DNA of 19,830 nucleotides from CAYZWU01 sp964482235 (GTDB taxonomy: Bacteria; Planctomycetota; B15-G4; CAYZWU01): the NCBI GenBank assembly GCA_964482235.1, contig CAYZWU010000075.1, positions 1 through 19,830 of the forward strand, read 5' to 3'. The first letter of the stretch is position 1, and every line of letters begins with the position of its first letter. The position numbers and the translations under genes were made by a program. Shown here piece after piece: positions 7,670 through 14,876 of this stretch. Under the pieces are notes generated by a model that ran no database searches, was not told the DNA's origin, and saw nothing but the letters and a program-made list of their open reading frames with translations.

Positions 7670-9496
7670 ATGATGAAAAGCCTGCTGTTCATTCTTGCCT
7701 TCCTCTCGCTGGCATTACCGATCTCGGGTCAAACGGTCTTTCACAGCGCCGATGATCCGGGCTGCTCCCTTCCCATGGCAGCCGGCCCGGCCCTGACCAC
7801 GGGAGCGCCGGCCGCCCGCAGCCCGCTTGCCGCACGCGCCGGCTGGTCGGCGACCACCGGGGCGCCGCAGCTGGCTTCTCCCAAGTTTGCCGACCTCACG
7901 GGCGACGGAACGGACGAGATCATCATGCCGACCTACGGCATCACCAACCCCTACGGCGAAGGCTGGCTGCACGCCTGGACCGGCGACGGGCAGGCGGTGC
8001 CCGGGTTTCCCATCTTTCTCAGCGGTGCAGTTCCCGGGACGCCGGCGATCGGCGATCTCGACAACGACGGCAGCGTGGAGATCGTTCAGGGGACATGGAA
8101 CTACATCTACGTGTTCAATGCCGACGGGACGACATACCCCGGATGGCCGAAATCGCGCTACGTGACGCAGAACGCAGCCCTGGCCGATCTGGACGGCGAC
8201 AATGACCTGGAGATCATCGTGCCCTCGTCCACGTCGATGTACGTCTACCACCACGACGGGACTTCGTTTGCCGGTTTTCCCGTGACCGGATCGAACGACC
8301 TGACCGGAGCGGCCGTGGCGGACTGCGACAACGACGGCGACCTGGAGATCGTGGCCGGGAGCTTCAAGGCTTCGGGATCGCCGACGGACCACGTCTACGC
8401 CTGGCATCACAACGGCTCCTTGATGGCCGGCTTCCCGGTGACCACGGCTGGATCTGTCAAGGTACCGCCCCTGGTGGCTGATCTCGACGGCGACGGTTCG
8501 ATGGAGATCATCGCCGACTGCTGGAGCCAGTCCGCGACGGACTTCCTCTACGTCTGGGACAGCGCTGGCGTCGCGAAGCCGGGCTGGCCGATCAACATCG
8601 CCTACATCCGCCTCTCGAGCCCCTCGGTGGCGGACCTCGACCAGGACGGCGACCTGGAGATCGTGGTGGGCGGCTGGTCCACCAATCCCTACGGCGAGGA
8701 GATCCACGCCCTGCATCACGACGGGACGACGGCGGCCGGCTTTCCCGTTCTTCTGAACAACTCGCCGAGCGGCAACGTGAACAGCACCTGCACCACGGGC
8801 GACATCGACGGCGATGGACTCCCCGAGATCGTGATCAAGGCGGTGAACAACATCTTCGCCCTGAACCACGACGGCAGCCTGGCAGCCGGCTTTCCCGTTT
8901 TTCTCGACGACGAGAACCACAGCGGCACCACGAGCCCCACCCCGGCGCTCGGCGACCCCGACGGCGACGGGCTGGTGGAGATCTTCGCCGCGTCGTGCTT
9001 CAACAACGTGATGCAGATCGACCAGGCCGGCGTCTGCTCCGTCGATCTGATGCCCTGGCCCACCTATCGCCTCGACTCCTCGAATCACGGCGTTTTCCTG
9101 CCGCCCTCCCTGGTCTGCGATGTTCACGTGATCGCGGCGGCAACGGGTGGAAGCGTTGGATTCTCGCTGCAAGGAGGCCCGGCCCAGGCCGGGAAGGGCT
9201 ACATCCTCGCCGGGAGCATGAGCGGCACGAAACCGGGCACCCTGCTCCCCGGCGGACAGGCGGTGATCCCGATCAACCGCGATTTCCTGACGAACTACAT
9301 CCTCGCCAACCTGAACACGGCGATGTTCAGCAGCTTTCTCGGAAACCTGGATTCCCTGGGGAACGGTTCGGCGACTCTCGACACCCTTGGTCCGGTGGCG
9401 CCCGTCTGGGCGGGGCGGACGCTCCACTTCGCCTTTGCCGTGACAGGCACGTGGGATTTCGCCTCGAACGCCGTGACGGTGAAGATCGTGCCGTGA
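7670..9496 (+). CDS. Secreted FG-GAP/VCBS repeat protein, eight repeats with a C-terminal beta domain
   Basis: The 608-residue protein begins with a signal peptide (hydrophobic core about 4-18, likely cut after ISG or near Gln21). Eight calcium-binding FG-GAP/VCBS units follow, each a D-x-D-x-D-G type loop followed by E-I, starting near residues 75, 129, 173, 218, 271, 322, 378 and 429. Several are followed by a W/H-HDG...AGFPV segment, as in beta-propeller blades. The last 125 or so residues (about 482-608) form a separate, probably beta-rich domain with alternating Gly and hydrophobic residues, resembling terminal domains on many secreted Planctomycetota-like proteins, perhaps for surface attachment. 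Two ATGs (7670 and 7673) are possible; GGGAG at 7661-7665 fits the second slightly better. The protein is expected outside the cytoplasm. Its ligand is unknown. It lies tail to tail with another VCBS gene 40 bases away. Confidence 0.88.
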   Translation: MMKSLLFILAFLSLALPISGQTVFHSADDPGCSLPMAAGPALTTGAPAARSPLAARAGWSATTGAPQLASPKFADLTGDGTDEIIMPTYGITNPYGEGWLHAWTGDGQAVPGFPIFLSGAVPGTPAIGDLDNDGSVEIVQGTWNYIYVFNADGTTYPGWPKSRYVTQNAALADLDGDNDLEIIVPSSTSMYVYHHDGTSFAGFPVTGSNDLTGAAVADCDNDGDLEIVAGSFKASGSPTDHVYAWHHNGSLMAGFPVTTAGSVKVPPLVADLDGDGSMEIIADCWSQSATDFLYVWDSAGVAKPGWPINIAYIRLSSPSVADLDQDGDLEIVVGGWSTNPYGEEIHALHHDGTTAAGFPVLLNNSPSGNVNSTCTTGDIDGDGLPEIVIKAVNNIFALNHDGSLAAGFPVFLDDENHSGTTSPTPALGDPDGDGLVEIFAASCFNNVMQIDQAGVCSVDLMPWPTYRLDSSNHGVFLPPSLVCDVHVIAAATGGSVGFSLQGGPAQAGKGYILAGSMSGTKPGTLLPGGQAVIPINRDFLTNYILANLNTAMFSSFLGNLDSLGNGSATLDTLGPVAPVWAGRTLHFAFAVTGTWDFASNAVTVKIVP

Positions 9497-9536
9497 CGAT
9501 CGGCCTACTGCATTCCGATCTCAAGCGCCATCCGTG

Positions 9537-10832
9537 TCAGTTCTTGAAGATATGGAAAGAGTCAAACCGGGTCAGGACCCAGCCCGGCGAGTCGCTCACG
9601 TGGACCGTGTAATCGTACCAGCCCTGCGGCGCATACCCCGGAATCGGCAGTGAAAAGGTACGCGTGCCGAGCTGCCCTGGCTGGAGAGTGACGCTCTGAT
9701 AGTTCAGGATCGGACCGTACCAGAACGGCAAGAGCCCTGATCCCAGAACGCGGCAGTAGGAGAAGAGATCGATCGTGATCGGGTAGGCTTCATTGTTCTG
9801 AACCGCGACCCGGTAGGAAACCGTGGCACCGCTCGAAGGAATCTGCTCCGGCCCCGTGTAAATGAGCGAAAAACCAGGCAGCGCGACAGGAGCCGGATCG
9901 TTCCGGTAGAGAATCGGAACAGACAGGTAATGCCCGGTCACGATATCCACGTCACCGTCGTTGTCCCAGTCGACAGGGAAAGGCCGCGAGTAGCATACAA
10001 GGTCGATCGGGTCTCCACCCACAGTCAGATGCTCGGAGCCCGAGAAAACAGGAGCCCCGGGAGCACCCTGATTCTTGAAGAAATAGAGCGCCCCCTCGTC
10101 GTTGCCCAGGACCAGATCGGGCAGGGTATCGTTGTCCAGGTCGGTCCAGGTGACGGCGGACATGAAGCCCACATCGAGGTTCGAGCCTCCATCCATGACG
10201 TAGTTGCGGGCCGAGAAGTGCGGCGCCGAAGCCGTTCCATCGTTGAGATAGAGACTCACTCTTCCTTGATGCTCGCCGATCAGCAGGTCGAAGAGCCCGT
10301 CGTTGTCCCAGTCGCAGGTGAAGGGCATCGAGTAGCCGCCCACGTCGAGGTTGGAGGAGCCCATCTGCACGAATCCCGCATGAGTCAGATCAGGATTCTG
10401 CGCCGTTCCCACGTTGAGATAGAGGTGAATACGTCCAAGGTACTCGCCGACGATCAGGTCCAGATCACCGTCGTTGTCCCAGTCCACACCATGTGGACAG
10501 GCGCCGATGCATCAGGAGTAGAACACGCCGATCGGCGAGCCATCGGCCTCGAGCAAGGTACCGCCGGCAAAGACCGGGGCCGCGTCGGTCCCCACGTTGA
10601 GAAAAACGTAAACACTTCCGTGAAAGAAAGTTCCAACGAGCAGATCCTTGGCCCCATCCCCGTTCCAGTCGCACATCGTCGTGGCCGTGTCGAGGTTTTC
10701 CTGAAGAATCAACTGGCCGTTCGCCTCGAGATACTCCCCCGGCTGGAATCCGGGCGCACCCTGGCCGGAGAGAGGTCCGGCGAGAAGTGTCAAGATGCAA
10801 CCAACTGGCAATACATACAATAGGACTCTCAT
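9537..10832 (-). pseudogene. Secreted VCBS repeat protein interrupted by one in-frame TGA codon
   Basis: The frame begins at the ATG at 10830-10832, six bases after GGAGG, with a signal peptide (MRVLLYVLPVGCILTLLAG). Codon 107 (10512-10514) is TGA, yet the same frame continues for 324 more codons to a TGA at 9537-9539. Both sides belong to one protein. The part before the TGA has the repeat CDWNGDGAKDLLVG. The part after has four more (VDWDNDGDLDLIVG, CDWDNDGLFDLLIG, a degenerate TDLDNDTLPDLVLG, VDWDNDGDVDIVTG) and a C-terminal domain of about 110 residues that looks Ig-like. The full length would be about 431 residues. If TGA stops translation, only a 106-residue secreted stub is made; the rest lacks a signal peptide, though GTG at 10487 could start it. 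Codon choice elsewhere looks undecayed and I see no frameshift. A hairpin just downstream keeps selenocysteine recoding open. A CGA-to-TGA nonsense change is the simplest alternative, since a sister repeat has Arg after the same Tyr-Ser. Confidence 0.75.
10482..10498 (-). other. Perfect 7-bp hairpin just after the in-frame TGA
   Basis: In the mRNA, GUCCACA pairs with UGUGGAC around a UGG loop. The stem starts 13 nt after the UGA, so the loop is 20 nt after it. A U-U mismatch at the base is followed by two more C-G pairs. From memory, the bacterial SECIS pattern wants a loop 16-37 nt from the UGA with a G in its first two positions, and this fits. It lies in coding sequence and could be chance. 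Confidence 0.5.
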
Positions 10833-10838
10833 ACTACG

Positions 10839-10843
10839 CCTCC
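10839..10843 (-). promoter_or_regulatory. Ribosome binding site of the interrupted VCBS gene
   Basis: The minus strand reads GGAGG six bases before the ATG at 10830-10832, so initiation signals of this gene are intact despite the internal TGA. Confidence 0.75.
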
Positions 10844-10875
10844 GAATCTCGCAATTCCAGGCTTCTATCGCCTTC

Positions 10876-10905
10876 TAATATATATATATATTAATTAAAA
10901 TATAT
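10876..10905. repeat. Thirty-base pure A/T tract with an alternating TA core
   Basis: All 30 bases are A or T. The first 18 (10876-10893) form a perfect palindrome built mostly of TA steps. It lies about 45 bases upstream of the interrupted VCBS gene's start codon and downstream of the coiled-coil lipoprotein gene, so it may serve as an easily melted promoter element for the former. I could not define clear -35 and -10 boxes in it. Confidence 0.6.
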
Positions 10906-10994
10906 CATATCAGAAGTGAATGGTGAGCCGCAAACTCGAAACGGAAGCATTCTGTCTGGACGGGATACTATGGAGTCTCGCGGAATAGAGAACG

Positions 10995-11774
10995 TCACGC
11001 GTCGTCCGCCGGTGGACTTTCCGCCGGGCTGCTCTTTTCTGAAACTTCGCTCGTTTCCGAAACCTCGCTCGTCTCCTCGTGATCGATCGGCTCGTAGGCC
11101 TTCTCCAGCGCCTCGATCTGCTCGTCGATCCTCTTCCCGAGGACGTCCTTCCAGACGACCTGGAAGTTCTTCAGCGTGGTGATGTAGAGGTTGATTCCCT
11201 CTTCCACCGCGTCGATGCGCTTGATGTAGGCTTTCTGCAGCTTGGCCACTTCCCCGATGCCCAGATCGATCTCCGCCCGGATCTTCTCGTCCTCGGCCAG
11301 CAGGTCATTTATCCTGGCGTTGAAGCTGCGATCCTGCTCTCCCATCAGCGCGGCTCGATCGGCCTCGATCGATCTCTCCAAATCCACCAGGTTCTCGCCG
11401 AACTGCGTGGAAAGAGCGGCCGTCTTCTTCTCCATCTCCTTGCCGAGCTCGCCCAGCCTGCCATCCGTGCCGCTCTTCAAGGCGGAGAAATCGTCCTGCC
11501 TGAAAGCGTCGAAGCTGTCCCGGGACAGAAAGTATTCCTTGAGCCAGCTGTCCTTGGGAATCGTCTTCTTCGCGGCAGCCAGGTCCTTGCTCTGGTTTTT
11601 CAATCTTTCCTGAAGCTCGCCGATCTCGCCGTTCATCGTCGCGAGCTGCGTTTCGAGGCTCTTCACGCGCTCTTCCATGTCACCCACGCTTCCCATCGAT
11701 GCGCAGCCGCTGAGGGCAGCAAGCAGCACGGCAAGCAATGGAACGAAGGTTGAACCGCCATATTTCCGGATCAT
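10995..11774 (-). CDS. Coiled-coil lipoprotein, unknown function
   Basis: The 259-residue protein has a clear lipoprotein signal: a basic start, a hydrophobic core, then LLAALSGC with the lipidated Cys at residue 24. The mature part is charged and helical, with heptad-like coiled-coil stretches at about 33-80 (EERVKSLETQLATMNGEI) and 115-210. The C-terminal tail is acidic and Ser/Glu/Pro-rich, and includes two copies of ETSEVS encoded by an 18-base tandem repeat. The frame is open to 12212 upstream, but only the ATG at 11774 gives a signal peptide, and GGGAG lies seven bases before it. It sits 14 bases after the kinase stop, so the two are almost certainly co-transcribed. Co-transcription suggests the lipoprotein acts with the kinase's outer domain in the envelope, but that is inference. 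I do not recognise a named family. Confidence 0.85.
   Translation of the reverse strand: MIRKYGGSTFVPLLAVLLAALSGCASMGSVGDMEERVKSLETQLATMNGEIGELQERLKNQSKDLAAAKKTIPKDSWLKEYFLSRDSFDAFRQDDFSALKSGTDGRLGELGKEMEKKTAALSTQFGENLVDLERSIEADRAALMGEQDRSFNARINDLLAEDEKIRAEIDLGIGEVAKLQKAYIKRIDAVEEGINLYITTLKNFQVVWKDVLGKRIDEQIEALEKAYEPIDHEETSEVSETSEVSEKSSPAESPPADDA
11041..11076. repeat. Tandem 18-base repeat in the lipoprotein tail
   Basis: Two adjacent 18-base units (11041-11058 and 11059-11076) differ at two positions and encode two copies of ETSEVS on the minus strand. This is a short in-frame expansion of the acidic tail and could vary in copy number between strains. Confidence 0.7.
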
Positions 11775-11788
11775 GATCCGTCTCCCAG

Positions 11789-14554
11789 TTATTTTTCGTC
11801 CCCGACCTGAAAATCGAAGAACTCCTGCACGACCTTGTCGCGATCCACATAGAACGTATATCGGAGTCTCCGAAATTGACTTTCGTTTTCTTCGCACGAC
11901 TTGAGTGAATAGTTCAGATCCTCGTCCGATCGGGAAAGGAAGACCGTGTAGAGCCTGGGCAGATATTCGCCCCCCACCGCGGCTCCCAGCCACTCGTACC
12001 CTTCCCCCTTCACATCCTTCATCAGGATCTCGAGGCTCCCCGCCGCCTCCTCGTTGAAAACGGCCCTGTGCTCCTCCGGCGTGGTCAGACGGAAGCCGAA
12101 GCACGCTCCGAGATCCAGTGAGCGATAGGGAAAGATCTCCCGGCATCGCTGATGGAGCTCGGCATTCAGTTCGTCGAGGAACTGCATGACCCGGCCCTCG
12201 TCCCTGAACCATCTCGGCCCCGTGGCCTCGATCCGGGTGACCGGTTCGTGCTTGTAGACGCAGAGGGTTCTCACGAAGGCCGAGGGCTCGCCCGTCCCGA
12301 GGGCGGTCTCGACGCGAACGAAACCGAGACCGCGCTTTTCGTTCCTGATTTCATCGACGAAGGCGGACACCGCGTGGAGCAGTTTCCGGGAAGGCGTGTC
12401 GCTGTTTGCCGTCTCGAACCCGGGCGAGGAGCCGTCGAGCCCGGCAAGCCAGGTGTCGACGATCCGACCGGGATCGGCCGCCGACGGATCTTCATCAGGC
12501 GGCACCGGATCGCCGTCACCCTCCTCAACCACGTCAATACCGGCCGGATCGCTCGACGAGTCGCTGTCCGGAATGACAGGAGTGCCGGAGGATTGAAGAA
12601 CATCGTCCTCACCCCCGACCGGCTCGGCTTCGGACTGCCCGAACAGCAAGGGAGCGACACCTTGCAGCCAGCTGATCACCTTCTCCTTGTCCTTGTAGCC
12701 GAACCAGCCCGACGCGGCGAAGGTCACCATCACTGTCAACAGACACAGGAGTCGTCTTCTCCGCGACCTTTGCTCTGCCTGTTCGCTGGCATCGAAGGCA
12801 TCCATCGCCTTCTGCAGCGATTTACCCCTCTTCTTCACATTGTCGCCGAGCTTCTCCATCTCGGAGAGAAGGGAGGAGCACGATTCGAAATCGCAGGCCG
12901 CGAGATCACTCTCGAACCGCTTGTACAGATCCGCGAGAAGGGCATCCCGCAGCGTTCTCACCATGACGGAGACGGATTCCTTCTCCTCCTTTCCGGCCAG
13001 CTGCCGCATCCGTTTGATCGTCTTCTTCGCGGCGGGCCAGTTCTTTTCCTTGATCTGCTGCCGGATCCGGGCGGCGGTTTTCTCGAAATCCAGCCTGCGG
13101 ATCTTGTTCGGCAGGTCGGCCAGCGCCCGGATCGCCTCCCTGTCGTCGGGAACAAGCAGCTGGAGACGCCTCCAGACCTTCTCCACATCCTCGAACCGTC
13201 CATCCTTCTCGAGGGAATGGGCCTTGCCGCGCAGCTCGCGTATGGCTGCCAGCTTCTTGTTCGCCTCGTCGAGAAGAAGCTTGGCTTCATTGCGGTTGGG
13301 AAAAGCCTTCAGGACCGATTCCGCTTCCTGCGCCGCACCCTTGAAGGCATGCCTCCCCATCTGCTTCTGCGCCGCGGCCAGGTGCTCCTCGGACTTGATC
13401 CACGCCGGGATGTCGATCCCGCAGCTCCCGCAGAACTGCACGCCATGGACCTCCTCGCCCTCGCATTTGGGACAGACGACGCAGAGCCCCTCTCCGCAGG
13501 AGAGGCAGTACTTTCTCTCCTTCGGATTGATGGTGTTGCACTGGGGACAGTGAAAGTCCGACCGGCTGACCTTCGTCTGCTGGATGGAGGAAAAGACGGC
13601 CGACCCCGGAAACTCCAGAGTTTTTCTCATCTCATCGGCGGAGAAGAAGCGGTCCTCGGGGCGCTCGGCCACCGCCTTCAGCACGATCTCGCGAAGCTGG
13701 ACCGGGATCGAGTCCGACCGGATCGTTCGCGGACTCTCGCCGGTGAGAAGGAAGTAGAGCGTGGCGCCGAGGCCGTAGATGTCGGCCCGGTGATCGACGC
13801 TCTTGGCATCCTTCAGCTGCTCCGGTGCCGCATAATCCTTCGTTCCCATGCCGAATCCGGTCATGCTGATGTCCGACTCCTCGCTCTCGCGCACGAGCCC
13901 GAAGTCGGACAGCTTGGACACCCCTTCCCGGGTGAAGAGCACGTTGCCCGGCTTCACGTCGCGGTGGATCAGTCCGGCGCGATGAGCGTAGGCGAGAGCG
14001 CGGCAGATCGACACCCCGATGGAGGCGACCTCATCCACCGAGAGCGGGCCCGTATCCTCCACGCGATCCTTGAGGGTCAGCCCCCCGGGGATGAACTCCA
14101 TTGTGATCCAGGGGCCCTCGTCATCCTCGCCGGCATCGTAGACGGTGACGATGTTCTGGTGGTTGAGGCGCGCCGCGGAGCGGGCCTCGCGGACGAAGCG
14201 CCTGATCCCGCGATCGTCCGCCTTGAGCGTCCGCTTCACCGCCACGAGCCGATCGAGGCGCTTGTCCCGGGCAAGATAGACAACGCCCATACCGCCCCGG
14301 CCGATCCGCTCCCTGATCTCGTACCGCTCGGCCAGCCGGGGGGATCCGTCGGACTCGGACTTCTTCCCCTTGTTCTCATCGAGGGAGACCATCGGCATCT
14401 CATCGCTGGCCAGCGGATCGGACCTCTGGGAAGGCGTCCTTGATCCGGACTGGGCCTCGCCGCAGGAAGGGCAATGCTTCCAGCACTCCTTGACCAGCGC
14501 CCCGCACCTGAGGCAGGCCGTCTCCACCGCCTTGGAGATGTCGTGTATGGCCAT
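11789..14554 (-). CDS. Transmembrane Ser/Thr protein kinase with three zinc-ribbon-type Cys pairs
   Basis: The 921-residue protein has an N-terminal zinc ribbon (C14, C17, C28, C31), then a PknB-type kinase domain (about 78-314). The Gly loop GRGGMG is at 85-90, catalytic Lys107 in VAVK, HRDVKPGN at 197-204, DFG at 217-219 and APEQ at 243-246, so it should be active. A double zinc ribbon follows (C336, C339, C350, C353 and C361, C364, C375, C378), then a charged helical, TPR-like region (about 385-595), an Arg-rich stop-transfer stretch and one membrane helix (about 601-619). An acidic linker and about 200 residues of unrecognised folded sequence lie outside. The ATG at 14554 follows GGGGA by seven bases; an in-frame TTG just upstream is less likely. 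The coiled-coil lipoprotein gene follows within 14 bases. The layout suggests an envelope-sensing kinase; its stimulus and substrates are unknown. Confidence 0.93.
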   Translation of the reverse strand: MAIHDISKAVETACLRCGALVKECWKHCPSCGEAQSGSRTPSQRSDPLASDEMPMVSLDENKGKKSESDGSPRLAERYEIRERIGRGGMGVVYLARDKRLDRLVAVKRTLKADDRGIRRFVREARSAARLNHQNIVTVYDAGEDDEGPWITMEFIPGGLTLKDRVEDTGPLSVDEVASIGVSICRALAYAHRAGLIHRDVKPGNVLFTREGVSKLSDFGLVRESEESDISMTGFGMGTKDYAAPEQLKDAKSVDHRADIYGLGATLYFLLTGESPRTIRSDSIPVQLREIVLKAVAERPEDRFFSADEMRKTLEFPGSAVFSSIQQTKVSRSDFHCPQCNTINPKERKYCLSCGEGLCVVCPKCEGEEVHGVQFCGSCGIDIPAWIKSEEHLAAAQKQMGRHAFKGAAQEAESVLKAFPNRNEAKLLLDEANKKLAAIRELRGKAHSLEKDGRFEDVEKVWRRLQLLVPDDREAIRALADLPNKIRRLDFEKTAARIRQQIKEKNWPAAKKTIKRMRQLAGKEEKESVSVMVRTLRDALLADLYKRFESDLAACDFESCSSLLSEMEKLGDNVKKRGKSLQKAMDAFDASEQAEQRSRRRRLLCLLTVMVTFAASGWFGYKDKEKVISWLQGVAPLLFGQSEAEPVGGEDDVLQSSGTPVIPDSDSSSDPAGIDVVEEGDGDPVPPDEDPSAADPGRIVDTWLAGLDGSSPGFETANSDTPSRKLLHAVSAFVDEIRNEKRGLGFVRVETALGTGEPSAFVRTLCVYKHEPVTRIEATGPRWFRDEGRVMQFLDELNAELHQRCREIFPYRSLDLGACFGFRLTTPEEHRAVFNEEAAGSLEILMKDVKGEGYEWLGAAVGGEYLPRLYTVFLSRSDEDLNYSLKSCEENESQFRRLRYTFYVDRDKVVQEFFDFQVGDEK

Positions 14555-14561
14555 CAACCAG

Positions 14562-14566
14562 TCCCC
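14562..14566 (-). promoter_or_regulatory. Ribosome binding site of the kinase gene
   Basis: The minus strand reads GGGGA, preceded by AA, seven bases before the ATG at 14552-14554. This supports ATG over the adjacent in-frame TTG at 14557. Confidence 0.6.
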
Positions 14567-14648
14567 TTGCTACTACAGGCATCCTTCAAGCGGTCTCGAC
14601 GTCAGGAAAAGGAGATACGACGCCTTCCCGCATCGAGAGCCGCTGCAT

Positions 14649-14658
14649 CCGATATCGG
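14649..14658. promoter_or_regulatory. Perfect 10-base palindrome CCGATATCGG, possible operator
   Basis: The palindrome lies about 95 bases before the kinase start and 220 before the forward operon. Its position fits a regulator site, but the length alone is not proof and I do not recognise the motif. Confidence 0.25.
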
Positions 14659-14799
14659 GTTATCGAGGTGAAATAATGAAGCCCCCGGCCAATCAAAAAA
14701 CGAGGCCGCTCCAGGAATAGCCCCTTCTTCGGGCGTCTCTCCCGGAACGGCCGCTTGCCCAGATGTCGCGGCGTGCGTAATTAGAAGCTGCTTGGAGGC

Positions 14800-14828
14800 T
14801 TGTAAGAAAATGGCGATCTTTCTATCCT
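14800..14828 (+). promoter_or_regulatory. Candidate sigma70-type promoter of the four-gene operon
   Basis: TTGTAA (14800-14805) and TATCCT (14823-14828) are separated by 17 bases, each matching consensus at 4/6 positions. Transcription would begin near 14835, about 40 bases before the GTG start. Confidence 0.35.
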
Positions 14829-14864
14829 GTCTGACCGGAGCGAAACGTTGCCCAAGGTCTCATC

Positions 14865-14872
14865 GGAGGAGG
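14865..14872 (+). promoter_or_regulatory. Ribosome binding site deciding the GTG start at 14877
   Basis: GGAGGAGG lies four bases before the GTG at 14877-14879 (seven bases counting from its first GGAGG unit). No ATG in this frame has a comparable site, so a GTG start is chosen. Confidence 0.8.
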
Positions 14873-14876
14873 AATC

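Larger units (their letters stand above)
14555..14876. other. Divergent spacer between the kinase operon and the four-gene operon
   Basis: The 322-base spacer must hold promoters for both operons. I can propose one for the forward operon (14800-14828) and none with confidence for the kinase. A perfect 10-base palindrome lies at 14649-14658. A 14-codon frame starting at the ATG of 14676 is preceded only by a weak GGTGAA and I do not call it a gene. Confidence 0.55.

Noticed and set aside
7501..7692. A 63-codon reverse frame in the spacer before the FG-GAP gene
   Set aside because: It has no ribosome binding site and overlaps the forward gene's promoter and start. The C-terminal half (VLDSGRGGRNVVPSSEF) looks faintly protein-like and could be a gene remnant, but I cannot support that.
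7715..9427. A 570-codon reverse open frame opposite the FG-GAP gene
   Set aside because: Its repetitive Val/Asp/His content mirrors the DNA repeats encoding D-x-D-x-D-G loops on the forward strand.
9537..10832. Genome-wide reassignment of TGA to a sense codon
   Set aside because: The genes ending at 6001, 9496, 16197, 17394 and 10995 all terminate in TGA at sensible protein ends, so TGA is a normal stop.
12152..14443. A 763-codon forward open frame opposite the kinase
   Set aside because: The reverse strand has an intact kinase with every catalytic motif. The forward frame is an antisense shadow.
14676..14720. A 14-codon forward leader peptide before the four-gene operon
   Set aside because: It has only a weak ribosome site, no regulatory codon run and no attenuator structure, and lies upstream of the proposed promoter.
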